The position numbers were made by a program, and so were the translations under genes. The notes under the pieces are model-generated. The model was not told the origin of the DNA. It did no database searches and was given only the letters and a program-made list of their open reading frames with translations. From assembly GCF_017939745.1 (NCBI RefSeq), contig NZ_JAGKQQ010000001.1, positions 6,277,299 through 6,341,298 of the forward strand: DNA of 64,000 nt, read 5' to 3'. The number at the start of each line of letters is the position of its first letter. Position 1 is the stretch's first letter. The stretch comes from Gemmata palustris (lineage in GTDB: Bacteria > Planctomycetota > Planctomycetia > Gemmatales > Gemmataceae). Positions 1-9,566 of this stretch are shown piece after piece.

Positions 1-182
<182 letters not shown>

Positions 183-299
183 CTATGGAACGTAATTAAT
201 ACCGCTCATCGAAGTTGAAATGGGTGCGAACACCGTGAAATCGGTGTGAAGGTGATCGCGTTTCTGAGCAGCGCAGAAGTGAAAACTGACCCGCCCCGT

Positions 300-2612
300 C
301 TACTCGCCGAACTCGCGGAAAATGCGGTCGAACTGCGGGGCAATTCGCAGAAACACGTCGAGAAGACTGGGATCAAAGTGGCCGGGCGAACCCTCGGTCA
401 TCGTCAGCACGGTCGTGTGGTGCGACAGCCCCGGCTTGTACACGCGCCGGCTCCGTAGAGCGTCGTACACGTCCGCGATCGCAATGAGCCGCGCGACGAG
501 CGGGATGCTCTCGCCCACGAGTCGGTCCGGGTAGCCGGTGCCGTCCCAGCGCTCGTGGTGCCCGCGGGCGATGTCGATGGCGACGTGCATGAACGCGGTC
601 GCGAACGAGTGCTGGCGCGCCACCTCACGGAGCGTGTCCGCGCCGATGGTGGTGTGGGCCTGCATCAGGGTCCGCTCGCCCGGGTCGAGGGGACCCGGCT
701 TGTTCAGGATGTGGTCCGGCAGCGCGGCCTTACCGATGTCGTGAAGCGGCGCGGCGTCTTCCAGCATGCGAATGAAGTTCGCGTCCACGGTGCTCGCATA
801 CGCGGGCACGGTCGCCACGGCCTCCGCGAGCACGCGACTGTAGCGCTGCAGCCGGAGCAGGTGCTTACCCGTTTCCGTGGACCGGTGCTCGATCAACTTC
901 GCGAGCGCCAGCACCAGCCCGTTGCGGGCGCGGATCAGCTCGCCGTCGCGGGCCTCGACCACCTGTTCCAGTTCCGCGTTCACCGTGAGCAGTTCGCGGT
1001 TCAGCACGTCGGAGCGGTCCTGGGCTTCCTTCAACCGCAGCGCGGATTTCACGCGGGCGCGGAGTTGAACGACGCTGAACGGCTTGGTGAGGAAGTCGTC
1101 GGCCCCCGCGAGCATGATCCGGGACAGTTCGTCCCCGCTCGCGGCGCCGGAAAACATGACGATTTTGAGGTTGCGCGTGGGCGGGCGCTGGCGCAAGCGC
1201 CGGAGCACCTCTTCCCCACTAAAGCCCGGCAGGTCCACGTCGAGCAGCACGAGATCGTAAGCGGTCGCGGACGCCAGCGCGACGGCGTCCGGCCCGTTGC
1301 CCACTTCGTCGCACACCAGCCCATCGGCCCCGAGTGCGACGCGGCACAGCCGGCGAATGTCTTGCTGGTCGTCCACGATGAGGACGCGCCCGGGCGCGGT
1401 GTGCGTGGTCGGCGGGCCACTATCTATTGAACGGGCCGGGCGCACGGGGGCGCAGGGAGCACCGCCCGGACCCGGCAGCGCGACCGCCGCGTTCGGGAGA
1501 AATGGGAGCAAGGCCCGCATCGCGGCCTCGGCCGTTGGGTACCGCTGCCCCACTTCCGCGACCATCATCCGACTGAGTACCGCGTCCAAGCCGGCGGGGA
1601 TCTCCGGGCGCAGCCCGCGGGCCGACGGCGGCGGGCCGAACGTGGCCATCACGTCGGCAAACGGGGCCTGCCCGGTGAGTGCGTAGAACAAAGTGCATCC
1701 GAGGCCGAACACGTCCGCGCGTGCGTCCACCAGGTGCGCGTTGCGCGTCTGCTCCGGCGCCATGTAACCCACGGTGCCGAGCTGGGCGCCGGTGCGCGTA
1801 ATGCGCTCCTCGCCCGGGAGCCGGGCCAGTCCGAAATCGAGCAGCTTCGCCTGCCCGTCCCCGGTCACCAGTACGTTACTCGGTTTGATGTCGCGGTGAA
1901 CAAGCCCGAGGCGGTGCGCTTCGATGAGCGCGTCCGCGATCTGGTGCGCGATCTGGCAGGCCAGCCCAATGGGAAGCGGCGCAGCGCCCGCGGCCCGCTC
2001 CAGGTCCACGCCGGTGAGGTACTCCATCACGAAATACGGCTGCGCCGGGCAGTCCGGGCCGTGGGCCGGCTCCTCGCCCGCGTCGATGGCCGCAACAATG
2101 TTCGGGTGCTTCAGTTTCCCGACGGCGCGCGCCTCGAGGTAGAACCGCGCCAGCGTGCGGGGGTTCACGTCCGGCGAGGGCGGCAGCGCCTTCACTGCGA
2201 CGATTGTGCGCAACTGCCGGTGTTCCGCGCGGTACACGATGCCCATGCCGCCCGTGGCGATGTGATCGAGCAGGCGGTAGTTGCCCAAAACGAGACCGTG
2301 CAACCGGCCGGCGCGAACGCGCAGCGCCTGGAACTCGGTCATCAGACGGGTGCGGACGAGCGTGTCGAGAAGGGTGTCGTCGCTCGAAGCGCGGTCCACC
2401 GCTTGCCGATCGTCGGGCTGCAACCCTTCGTAGTCTTCCGTCGCGACCGCGCCCCGGGTGAGTAACCGTTGTAAGAGCGGTGGGGGCACGGGTGCAACAT
2501 TGAACACGGGTTGATACGGAGCGGCGATCGGAAACGAATGATACGCAGAAGTACCCACGGCTAACGAACTCCGTGTAAGCCGGCTGGCGATCCTTCGCGC
2601 GGAGCGATCCAT
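300..2612 (-). CDS. Ser/Thr kinase - response regulator receiver - HD-GYP phosphodiesterase fusion
   Basis: A 770-aa soluble signalling protein. Residues about 110-370 are a Hanks-type kinase domain with a glycine loop (TGGMGIVYR), catalytic Lys141, HRD at 239-241 and DFG at 259-261. Residues about 408-525 are a receiver domain with the acidic pair in VLIVDDQ, phospho-acceptor Asp458 in LLDVDLPG and the conserved Lys510. A coiled linker (about 526-565) leads to an HD-GYP domain with HD at 624-625 and GYP at 693-695, which in this family hydrolyses cyclic di-GMP. All key residues of the three modules are present, so each could be active. The first about 100 residues have no recognised domain. 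No transmembrane segment is seen. It stands alone on the minus strand. What it phosphorylates or what feeds its receiver cannot be read from the sequence. Confidence 0.93.
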   Translation of the reverse strand: MDRSARRIASRLTRSSLAVGTSAYHSFPIAAPYQPVFNVAPVPPPLLQRLLTRGAVATEDYEGLQPDDRQAVDRASSDDTLLDTLVRTRLMTEFQALRVRAGRLHGLVLGNYRLLDHIATGGMGIVYRAEHRQLRTIVAVKALPPSPDVNPRTLARFYLEARAVGKLKHPNIVAAIDAGEEPAHGPDCPAQPYFVMEYLTGVDLERAAGAAPLPIGLACQIAHQIADALIEAHRLGLVHRDIKPSNVLVTGDGQAKLLDFGLARLPGEERITRTGAQLGTVGYMAPEQTRNAHLVDARADVFGLGCTLFYALTGQAPFADVMATFGPPPSARGLRPEIPAGLDAVLSRMMVAEVGQRYPTAEAAMRALLPFLPNAAVALPGPGGAPCAPVRPARSIDSGPPTTHTAPGRVLIVDDQQDIRRLCRVALGADGLVCDEVGNGPDAVALASATAYDLVLLDVDLPGFSGEEVLRRLRQRPPTRNLKIVMFSGAASGDELSRIMLAGADDFLTKPFSVVQLRARVKSALRLKEAQDRSDVLNRELLTVNAELEQVVEARDGELIRARNGLVLALAKLIEHRSTETGKHLLRLQRYSRVLAEAVATVPAYASTVDANFIRMLEDAAPLHDIGKAALPDHILNKPGPLDPGERTLMQAHTTIGADTLREVARQHSFATAFMHVAIDIARGHHERWDGTGYPDRLVGESIPLVARLIAIADVYDALRSRRVYKPGLSHHTTVLTMTEGSPGHFDPSLLDVFLRIAPQFDRIFREFGE

Positions 2613-2975
2613 TCTCGCGCCTCAGCGCCCCATCACTGCGAGTCGATGTGTGGGTGCCGAGCCAACGCGTCTCGAGTTCAGTTATCGCAAGATTTTAATC
2701 CGGATTTGCCCGGGCAACAGATACTAGCCACAAAAGCCGACGCTCCGTCAACCACAAAGAGGCAAATTTACACTAAGCAGCGCAGAATTCGCGCCCTAGC
2801 TGAGCGTTCCAAGTTGAAGACCGAGTGAAGCCGAACTCGCGCAGGTGGTCAACAGCGAGCTGTGTAGGCCCGAGACGAGAAAGTTGAGATTCCACCGTTG
2901 GCTCATCCCGGCACCACCGACGGCTAGATCGTTCTGAATTTGGAATGCGAATCTTTAGAACATAGAAACCGGCAC
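2613..2975. other. intergenic region, no gene seen
   Basis: These 363 bases separate the DUF4058 gene end from the start of the kinase fusion. Short open frames exist on both strands but have no family resemblance, ribosome binding site or coding character. The stretch around 2740-2790 has lower GC than its surroundings and resembles the degenerate filler common between planctomycete genes. It should also contain the promoter for nothing on the plus strand; both neighbours are on the minus strand. Confidence 0.6.
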
Positions 2976-3665
2976 TCAGCGCAATTTCATCTGTTTCAAC
3001 AGTTCTTCGGACCACGCGCGGTAAGCATCATTGAAGGGTACATCGGCCGGTGGAGCGCCTTTGTAGTCGATCTGGTTGGCGAACGTGCCGAGGTCGTAGG
3101 CGCGCGCGAACGCGGCCTGGAGATCGAGCAGCGCGTCGCGGTCGTCGGCCGCGAGCGGGAGCTTGAACTTCGGCAGCTTCTTCTGGAGCGTCGACGTGTA
3201 GATCTCGTACCGGTCGGGTGCGTTGGAGCGCGTCACGGTGACCGCGTAGTCGTACTCCGGCAGCCCGTCGCGCGAGTACGTGAGCATCGGCTTGCCCTGC
3301 ATGATGAGATCGATCTCGACGATGCCGGCCCGTTGCGCCACGGCTTGTTGGCGCGCATCGAGGTACGCTTGCCGCCCGGCCGGGGTCGTTTTGTTCGCCG
3401 GGCCGACCACTTCGAGCAGCGTGACGAGTTTCCCGTCGCCGCGGTTACGAATCTCGATGTACTCCTCCGCGAACTGCTCCCGGACGATCGAGGTGAACAG
3501 CGGCATTTCGGAAACGTAGGTCCGCGTGCCGACGCGCGCGCGGTACCGGTCCACGAGCCCGGGGAGGAGGATCTGGTAGAGGCACGCGAGCAACTGGTGC
3601 TGGAACGCGGGCCAGAGCTTCGGCGTTTCGAGGTACGGGTCCATTCCGGGGAACGGGCTGGGCAT
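2976..3665 (-). CDS. DUF4058 family protein
   Basis: A 229-aa protein beginning MPSPFPGMDPYLE, the signature start of the DUF4058 family, which is common in cyanobacteria and planctomycetes and has no established function. The ATG at 3663-3665 was chosen because this motif begins there; the open frame extends about 50 codons upstream, but that part is arginine-rich and unlike the family. No signal peptide or membrane segment is visible. The body (VVGPANKT, LPEYDYAVTVTR, LPKFKLPLAADD) matches the family pattern as I remember it. Length is close to the usual 230-260 residues. Confidence 0.85.
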   Translation of the reverse strand: MPSPFPGMDPYLETPKLWPAFQHQLLACLYQILLPGLVDRYRARVGTRTYVSEMPLFTSIVREQFAEEYIEIRNRGDGKLVTLLEVVGPANKTTPAGRQAYLDARQQAVAQRAGIVEIDLIMQGKPMLTYSRDGLPEYDYAVTVTRSNAPDRYEIYTSTLQKKLPKFKLPLAADDRDALLDLQAAFARAYDLGTFANQIDYKGAPPADVPFNDAYRAWSEELLKQMKLR

Positions 3666-3818
3666 CGAGAGGTCTCCGTGTCGGCACCGGTTCCGAGGCC
3701 GGGACAGGTTCGCGTCCCGACCGGCTCGACGGCACCCGTGAGGTGTGGTGGGGAGTATTGTAGCGGATCGACGGCCGCCGCGCGAAGTACCGAAGTGGTG
3801 AGAAGGCACGCTCAAAAA

Positions 3819-5018
3819 TCAAGCGAGTGACGAATGGATCGCGCCGCGCCAGTTCGCCCAAGCCTCGTCGTCCCAATAGATCACGAAATCATGTCTCTCC
3901 AACCAGTTCCACGCATCTCTCAAATGGACCCGCCAATCGTCCGGTGTCCACCCTTGGGGCTGCTCCGGCCACAGGTTAATGCGCAGATTTTCGATCGCGA
4001 ACTCGCGAACCCAAATCAGCCCCGGCTCCAATTGCAAGTCCTCGACCCAATCTCCGAACGCGGACTGAAGCGCGAGCCGTCGTTCGATGTCTAAGATGTG
4101 CCCCGCGTCCACTGGGAACGCGCTGTTACGCAGGGTTACATCTTGAATTCGGCCGTCCCGAGTAAACGTGATGAACATCCAGTTCACGAAGTTTCCCGCA
4201 ACGAGTGCCGAGCGACCATCGAGGAGGTGACCGGCGTGAATATTCCAAGCAACTTTGCCATTGAGCGGGAACAGCCTCTCGAACGGGCGCGTTACACGAA
4301 CCACTTGGTGCCCGAGGTGTTCCCCCATTTCTCGAGCGAGGGCGTCGGCCTCGTTGTTGAGTTCACGCGCCACGTCCGCGCTGAGACACATTGCCCCTCC
4401 GCGCACTTGTACGAGTTCGATTTCGCGCGGCCGAATACCCTTCGATTGTCGAACAAATTCTCGTAAGAACTGCGGATCTCCACCGACCCACAGTTTGAAT
4501 CGAGAAATGTTTTCGAGGTGCGGAGATACTGCGAGTGCGGCCGCGTCGTCGCGCGTCGGCCAGTCGGCGATTTCGAGCGTGGTAAGTTTCGCGAGAAGCG
4601 GGCACAGCGTCAGTTCGTCGCAACGGTTCGCGACTCCGTACAGGGCGACATTGCGAAGTGTAGGGAGGGCCACAAAGAGGGCTTCACCTCGGATGAGAAA
4701 CGTGTTGAGCGACAGACACGCGTACTCGGGGAACCCGCGACGGAATACGGGGCCGAAATCCCATGTGCTCATGAGATCGTCCGCGTCGCCGATCCACTCA
4801 TCTCTGTGTTTGCGAAGTAGCTCGTCTTCGCGCGCGTGAAGTTCGACCGCGCGCGGGTCGTCGATGCGGAAGCGAATCGGTTCCAGTTCGATCTGAACGC
4901 GGATGAATCCTCCGAGCGGGTCGTCGTGTTCGTCGAGCCAGTCGGCGAACACGAGCCGAACGGTGTCGTCATCTGGGCTGGCGCGGATCGCGCGCAGAAA
5001 TGTGAGGCGGTCGCTCAT
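3819..5018 (-). CDS. TIGR02996 domain-containing protein
   Basis: A 399-aa protein. The first about 45 residues (MSDRLTFLRAIRASPDDDTV and the following VFADWLDEHDD) match TIGR02996, a short planctomycete-enriched domain often placed before repeats and first noted in Gemmata. The rest has leucine-rich segments (LRNVALYGVANRCDELTLCP, LAKLTTLEIADW) that may be degenerate leucine-rich repeats. The C-terminal half has no recognised domain. No secretion signal is seen, so it is probably cytoplasmic. It starts at the ATG at 5016-5018, next to the end of cysK but with a hairpin in between, so co-transcription is doubtful. Function unknown. Confidence 0.85.
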   Translation of the reverse strand: MSDRLTFLRAIRASPDDDTVRLVFADWLDEHDDPLGGFIRVQIELEPIRFRIDDPRAVELHAREDELLRKHRDEWIGDADDLMSTWDFGPVFRRGFPEYACLSLNTFLIRGEALFVALPTLRNVALYGVANRCDELTLCPLLAKLTTLEIADWPTRDDAAALAVSPHLENISRFKLWVGGDPQFLREFVRQSKGIRPREIELVQVRGGAMCLSADVARELNNEADALAREMGEHLGHQVVRVTRPFERLFPLNGKVAWNIHAGHLLDGRSALVAGNFVNWMFITFTRDGRIQDVTLRNSAFPVDAGHILDIERRLALQSAFGDWVEDLQLEPGLIWVREFAIENLRINLWPEQPQGWTPDDWRVHLRDAWNWLERHDFVIYWDDEAWANWRGAIHSSLA

Positions 5019-5054
5019 GATCCGATCGTACCAAGAAGAGCGACACGCCCGAAA

Positions 5055-5091
5055 GCGCGAGTGACAAAAGACGTGTTACGGTCACTCGCGC
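5055..5091 (-). terminator. hairpin downstream of cysK
   Basis: An 11-bp perfect inverted repeat (GCGCGAGTGAC at 5055-5065 and its complement at 5081-5091) with a 15-base loop sits 14 bases after the cysK stop on the minus strand. The following bases on that strand are TTTC, a weak uridine tract. It is a plausible terminator for cysK and would insulate the TIGR02996 gene. Confidence 0.5.
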
Positions 5092-5105
5092 CTCAGTGCC
5101 CTTCG

Positions 5106-6098
5106 TTACTCCTGCGGGTACAGCGCGGTGCTGAGGTAGCGTTCGCCCAGGTCGGGCAGGATCACCACGATCACCTTGCCGGCGTTCTCGGGCCGGTGGG
5201 CGACCCTCACCGCGGCGGCGGCGGCGGCGCCACACGAGATGCCGCACAGCATCCCCTCTTCGCGTGCCAAGCGGCGACCCATCTCGAACGCTTCGTCGTC
5301 CGTCACCTGAACGACTTCGTCGATGATCGCAGTGTTCAGCACGTCGGGAATGAACCCGGCGCCGATCCCCTGAATCTTGTGCGGCCCGAGCGGTTTCACC
5401 TGGTCCTTCGGGATGCCCTCAACGATGTGCTGCGTGAGCACCGGGCTCTGCGTCGGCTCCACCGCGATGCACTTCACCGACGCCTTCCGCGCCTTCAGCA
5501 CTTCACCGCACCCGGTGATCGTGCCGCCCGTGCCGACGCCGCTCACGAGGATGTCGATCGTTCCGCCGGTCGCGCGCCAGATTTCCTCCGCGGTCGTCTT
5601 GCGGTGGATCTCGGGGTTCGCCGGGTTCTTGAACTGCTGCGGGATGAACGCCTTCGGTTCGCCGCCCGCTTCCTGGAACAGCTCCACCGCGCGTGCCACC
5701 GCGCCCTTCATGCCGAACTCGCGCGGCGTGAGGATGAGCTTCGCCCCGAGCGCCTTCAGGATGCGCTGACGCTCGAGTGACATGCTTTCGGGCATCGTGA
5801 CCGCGAGCTTGTACCCGCGTGCGGCACAGGTGAATGCCAACCCGATGCCGGTGTTACCGCTCGTGGGCTCGATGATGAGCGTTTCCGGTTTAATCTTCCC
5901 GGCCTTCTCCGCCGCGTCGATCATCGCGACCCCGATGCGGTCCTTCACCGACCACAGCGGGTTGAAGTTCTCCAGCTTCCCGATGACGGTGGCCTTCGCG
6001 TCGCCCACGATGCGCTGAAGCCGGATGAGCGGGGTGTTGCCGAAGGTCTGCGTGATGTCGTCGTAAATGTGTCCGCGGAAGGTGGTATCGGTGGCCAT
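5106..6098 (-). CDS. cysK: cysteine synthase (O-acetylserine sulfhydrylase)
   Basis: A 330-aa PLP-dependent fold-type II enzyme that makes cysteine from O-acetylserine and sulfide. The PLP lysine is Lys52 in NPLWSVKDR, the substrate-binding loop TSGNTG lies at 79-84, and the glycine-rich phosphate site is [19 protein letters not shown] near residue 300 supplies the serine that contacts the pyridine nitrogen. Residues NPLW replace the more usual NPGG before SVKDR, as in some cystathionine-synthase-like members, but the length without a CBS domain fits CysK. The ATG at 6096-6098 was chosen; the open frame runs 51 codons further but without family similarity, and AGGAACCTCTC lies just upstream. 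Confidence 0.93.
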   Translation of the reverse strand: MATDTTFRGHIYDDITQTFGNTPLIRLQRIVGDAKATVIGKLENFNPLWSVKDRIGVAMIDAAEKAGKIKPETLIIEPTSGNTGIGLAFTCAARGYKLAVTMPESMSLERQRILKALGAKLILTPREFGMKGAVARAVELFQEAGGEPKAFIPQQFKNPANPEIHRKTTAEEIWRATGGTIDILVSGVGTGGTITGCGEVLKARKASVKCIAVEPTQSPVLTQHIVEGIPKDQVKPLGPHKIQGIGAGFIPDVLNTAIIDEVVQVTDDEAFEMGRRLAREEGMLCGISCGAAAAAAVRVAHRPENAGKVIVVILPDLGERYLSTALYPQE

Positions 6099-6254
6099 AT
6101 GAGAGGTTCCTCCGCGCGAAGCGTAAGTATTCGGAGTCGGGTTCTGCACTATTTGGAAGTCTAAGCACCCAGCGCGTGGGGGACAAGTTGAAGTGCGGGT
6201 TCGCCAACCGGCAAAGCGCTCTGCTGAGAACGACGAGCCGCGTTGAACCAAGAA

Positions 6255-6797
6255 TCACCCGACGCGCCGAACAAGTGCGTTCGGGTACTGCTCGAAGAGG
6301 GCCACGTAAATAGGCGTTGTGCGCAAGGCCCGTCGCACCGCTCCGGGTACGGTGACATCGCGCTCGCACACTTCGCAGACCCGAATCGGAAGCACGAAAG
6401 AAACTTCTCTCCCGCGTTCGATCGGTGTTCCCCTTGTCCCACTCATGTAAAGCCACAGCCCACCCAGCACTCCAAAAAAGAGGCAACCGGTCAGGGCCGT
6501 CATCCCAGAGGTTTGGACTTTTGTGGTCACACGTTCGCAAACGACCGAAGCGCGGATGAGGTGCTCGGTCCGTCGGTGGCAGCAAGCACAGTCGTTCGTG
6601 CCGGGCAGTTCGTTCTGGAGCAGCATCGCTTGAAGCTGTACGCTCGGCGACACCCCCATTTCGCCGGCGGAAGTCCGAAGCAGGTGCAGTGCCGGCACGT
6701 CCGCGGTCCGCCCGCAAGCACATTTGAGTGATCCGCCCGCATCGGCCGCACTCACTTCGTGGACTTTCCCGCACTCGCAACGCACTTCGTACTTCAT
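6255..6797 (-). CDS. hypothetical zinc-ribbon, single-pass membrane protein
   Basis: A 180-aa protein of unknown function. Four cysteine pairs stand out: RCECGK near residue 8, KCACGR near 26, CACCHRR near 70 and CEVCERD near 140. They look like metal-binding zinc ribbons or knuckles. One hydrophobic segment (about 98-117, MTALTGCLFFGVLGGLWLYM) is a probable membrane helix, with ribbons on both sides. It is separated by about 150 bases from cysK and by 46 bases from the DUF1501 gene. I do not recognise a family. Confidence 0.7.
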   Translation of the reverse strand: MKYEVRCECGKVHEVSAADAGGSLKCACGRTADVPALHLLRTSAGEMGVSPSVQLQAMLLQNELPGTNDCACCHRRTEHLIRASVVCERVTTKVQTSGMTALTGCLFFGVLGGLWLYMSGTRGTPIERGREVSFVLPIRVCEVCERDVTVPGAVRRALRTTPIYVALFEQYPNALVRRVG

Positions 6798-6843
6798 GTG
6801 GGCGTCTTTCCGAATGTTCCAATACGCTCTATGCGCTTGCGTT

Positions 6844-8265
6844 TTACGTCACGGGCATCGGGTCGGCTTGGTAGAGGTGGTGCGGGCGGGTCTCGGCGTC
6901 GTGCCAGGCGGCTGTTTTCGGCAAGCCGAGCGCCGAATAGATCGTCGCGGCGAAATTCTCCGGGGATTGCGGGTCGGTCGCCGGGTAAGCCCCGGACTTG
7001 TCGGACGAACCGACCACGCGCCCGCCCTTCACCCCACCGCCCGCGAGCCACACCGATTGCACCGCGCCCCAGTGGTCGCGGCCCGGTCCCTTGTAGTGTT
7101 GGGGAAGGGTGCTGATGCGCGGCGTGCGCCCGAACTCACCGGCCATCACGACCAGTGTGGAATCGAGCAACCCGCGCTGGTCCAAGTCACCGAGCAGCGC
7201 GGAAAGAGCCCTGTCCGTCGGCGGGAGCAGCTTGTCCTTCAAGTTCGGGAACGCATTCCCGTGCGTGTCCCAGCTCTCGTTGTTGCCCAAATTCACTTGA
7301 ACGAGGTTCACACCCGCTTCGACCAGCCGAGCGCTCATGAGCAGCGACCAGCCGAAAGCGTTGTTGCCGTACCGCTCCAGATCCCGTGCGGGCGCCCGGT
7401 TCAGATCGAACGCGGCCCGAACGCGCGCGTCCGTGAGCAGGCTCACCGCGTCCGCACGCGAGCGCCCGAACGCGCCCGTATTGGCGTTTTCTTCGAGTGC
7501 CTTGCGCTGGGCGTCGAGGTGCTTGAGTACGTTGAGCCGACCACCGAAGCGATCGCCGTCCACACCCTGCGGCAAACTCAAGTCGGGGATCGTGAACGCC
7601 TTTCGCTTGGCATCGAACGGTCGCTGCTGGTGGTCGAACTCGTACTCCGGGTACGCGCCGTAAGCCTTCGGCTCGAACGCGCTGGCTTCGAGGAACCACG
7701 GGTCGCGGGCGCGGCCCATCACCCCCGCGAACTGCCCCGGGAGCACGCGCCCGCTGTTGTGAACGATCTTGTCCGGTAACACGAGCGCCGGCGGCAGATT
7801 GTTCCGCGCTTTGGTAACCGCTCCCGCGATGGACGCGAGGCTGGGGTGATCGGTCGGCTTCGGGGCACTCGGGTTGAAACCCACCGGCGTGTCGCTGCGC
7901 CCCGTCAGCATGACGTGGTGAGCAAGCGAGTGGTCGTTCGACTTGTGCGTCAGCGACCGCACCACGCACCACTTGTCACTGCACGCCGCGAGCTTCGGCA
8001 GGTGTTCCGTGACGCGCAGACCGGGCGTCTTCGTCGCGATGCTCCCGAACTCCCCGCGAATCGCGTCGGGCGCATCCGGCTTCGGATCGAAGCTCTCGTG
8101 TTGCGCGAGCCCGCCCGAGAGGAAGACATAAATCACCGACTTCGCTGCGTGCTTATCTGCGGCGCGCAGTGCGTTGAGTTCACCGAGCCCGAAACCCAGG
8201 AGCCCAACGGCCCCGGCTTGGATCGCGTCACGACGGGTCAGGTACGGGTGGGAAAGTATGGACAT
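6844..8265 (-). CDS. DUF1501 domain-containing secreted protein
   Basis: A 473-aa exported protein with a twin-arginine-type leader (LTRRDAIQAGAVGLLGFGLG). The body is that of DUF1501, a sulfatase-like/alkaline-phosphatase-fold family very abundant in planctomycetes and usually encoded beside DUF1549/DUF1553 cytochrome proteins. Recognisable parts are YVFLSGGLAQHESFDPKP near the start, MLTGRSD, and VVMAGEFGRTPRIS followed by GRDHWG. No DUF1549 or DUF1553 partner is next to it here, which is unusual. An in-frame GTG lies four codons upstream, but the ATG at 8263-8265 starts directly before the leader. Its substrate is not known. Confidence 0.9.
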   Translation of the reverse strand: MSILSHPYLTRRDAIQAGAVGLLGFGLGELNALRAADKHAAKSVIYVFLSGGLAQHESFDPKPDAPDAIRGEFGSIATKTPGLRVTEHLPKLAACSDKWCVVRSLTHKSNDHSLAHHVMLTGRSDTPVGFNPSAPKPTDHPSLASIAGAVTKARNNLPPALVLPDKIVHNSGRVLPGQFAGVMGRARDPWFLEASAFEPKAYGAYPEYEFDHQQRPFDAKRKAFTIPDLSLPQGVDGDRFGGRLNVLKHLDAQRKALEENANTGAFGRSRADAVSLLTDARVRAAFDLNRAPARDLERYGNNAFGWSLLMSARLVEAGVNLVQVNLGNNESWDTHGNAFPNLKDKLLPPTDRALSALLGDLDQRGLLDSTLVVMAGEFGRTPRISTLPQHYKGPGRDHWGAVQSVWLAGGGVKGGRVVGSSDKSGAYPATDPQSPENFAATIYSALGLPKTAAWHDAETRPHHLYQADPMPVT

Positions 8266-8621
8266 GGCAGCGCTCACGGACGAGCAGGCGGGAGGGATCG
8301 CTAGACTATCCCGGAATTGAAGCGCAGCCGCAACTCAAATTAAATACCACCGGCTCCACGTCGCCCGAGCCCTGGCTACTAAATGACTGCGCGTGGTCAA
8401 TTTTTGTCTTATACTCCTTGACGACGGCGACGGTCTCCCTTCCTAATAAGCAGAACGCTCGCCCCGAACACACTGTCTGCGTGTAAGTTCCAACGCCTCG
8501 GGCGGATTCCGGCGGAACTCTTCCGTGGTGAATCGCGTCCAACGAACACACGTCGCGCTCAGTGTTGTGTTGTTCAGATGGCAACCCCTCAGCGAACACC
8601 CGACCCTCCAGGATTCGCAGA
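8266..8621. promoter_or_regulatory. divergent intergenic region upstream of the Exb cluster
   Basis: About 356 bases separate the divergent DUF1501 and ExbB genes and must hold promoters for both. A TATACT hexamer at 8410-8415 resembles a -10 element for the plus strand, but I find no good -35 element at the normal spacing, so this is weak. No gene is convincing in the stretch. Confidence 0.35.
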
Positions 8622-9461
8622 ATGATTCGTTCGTCTTCGCGGTACCACTCCGCCGGCCGGTTCCTGTGTACCGCCGCTCTCGCGGTCGTTGTGTTGATGG
8701 TGTTCTCGAGCGTTGCGCAGGCCCAGGAAGCCCCGGCCCCGGCCGAGAAACTCAGCGGCGGCGAGCTGATCTGGTTCATGATTAAGTCGCTGGGCATCGT
8801 GTTCGGCCCGATCCTCCTCGCCATCTCCGTTGCCATGATGGCGCTGGTGGTCCTCCTGTTCCTCGACCTGCGGATGAGTTCGGCCATCCCGCCGGGGTTC
8901 GTGGACGAGTTCACCGACACCGTGAACAAGCGGAAGTTCAAGGAAGCGTTCGACATGGCCCGGAACGACTCGTCGTTCCTCGGGCAAGTGCTGACTGCGG
9001 GGATGAGTCGCCTCCAGTACGGCCTGGAGGACGCCCGCGAAGCCGCGATGAACACCCTGGAAAGCATCAAAAGCGACAAAGAACAGAAGAACAACTACAA
9101 CGCGGTCATCGCCACCGTCGGGCCGATGCTCGGGCTGGTCGGCACCGTGTACGGTATGATCGAATCGTTCTCCGTGCTCGCAAAAGCTAAAGGCGGCGTC
9201 AACCCGTCCCAACTGGCCGACGGCATTTCGCACGCCCTGGTGGTGACGCTGTTCGGGGTCGCCGTTTCGGTCCCCGCGATCTTCTTCAACGCCTTCTACC
9301 GCAACCGCATCACCCGCGTGACAATGGACGTGGGCCACATCGCCGACGACCTGCTCACGCAGATGTACCACAACTCGAAGAAGGCCGCCGGCGCACCGGC
9401 GCCCGCACCCGGCCCGGCCCCGACCGTGGCGCCCGGCCCGATTCCGCCGGCGGGGCGCTAG
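8622..9461 (+). CDS. exbB: MotA/TolQ/ExbB proton channel family protein
   Basis: A 279-aa inner-membrane protein, the stator-like channel of an Exb/Tol type motor that uses the proton gradient. It has a signal peptide ending SVAQA at about residue 34, a first helix at about 54-81, a long cytoplasmic loop, and the two conserved C-terminal helices (VIATVGPMLGLVGTVYGMI and ALVVTLFGVAVSVPAIF) that define the MotA_ExbB family. The tail is proline/alanine-rich. The ATG at 8622 precedes the signal peptide; upstream codons lack coding character. It is the first gene of a cluster with two ExbD proteins, a duplicated-domain protein and a TonB-like toroid protein, with 105 bases to the next gene. Confidence 0.9.
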   Translation: MIRSSSRYHSAGRFLCTAALAVVVLMVFSSVAQAQEAPAPAEKLSGGELIWFMIKSLGIVFGPILLAISVAMMALVVLLFLDLRMSSAIPPGFVDEFTDTVNKRKFKEAFDMARNDSSFLGQVLTAGMSRLQYGLEDAREAAMNTLESIKSDKEQKNNYNAVIATVGPMLGLVGTVYGMIESFSVLAKAKGGVNPSQLADGISHALVVTLFGVAVSVPAIFFNAFYRNRITRVTMDVGHIADDLLTQMYHNSKKAAGAPAPAPGPAPTVAPGPIPPAGR

Positions 9462-9566
9462 TCCGCCAGGGGCGAACCCCCCTGACCTACCATCCGAGGC
9501 CCCTGCGGGGCCGAAGAGTGCGCGGCCTGATCTCTGCCTTTTGACTCTTACCCCTCTGGCGAATCG
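9462..9566 (+). repeat. short hairpins between exbB and exbD1
   Basis: Two small palindromes follow the ExbB stop. CAGGGG/CCCCTG at 9467-9484 resembles the CCAGGGGT element at 37694-37724, and GGCCCC-TGC-GGGGCC occupies 9498-9512. They could attenuate transcription into the ExbD genes or stabilise the mRNA end; neither has a clear uridine tract. Confidence 0.5.

Noticed and set aside
2646..3015. Short frames on both strands upstream of the DUF4058 gene
   Set aside because: 60-80 codons without motif or ribosome binding site in a low-complexity gap.
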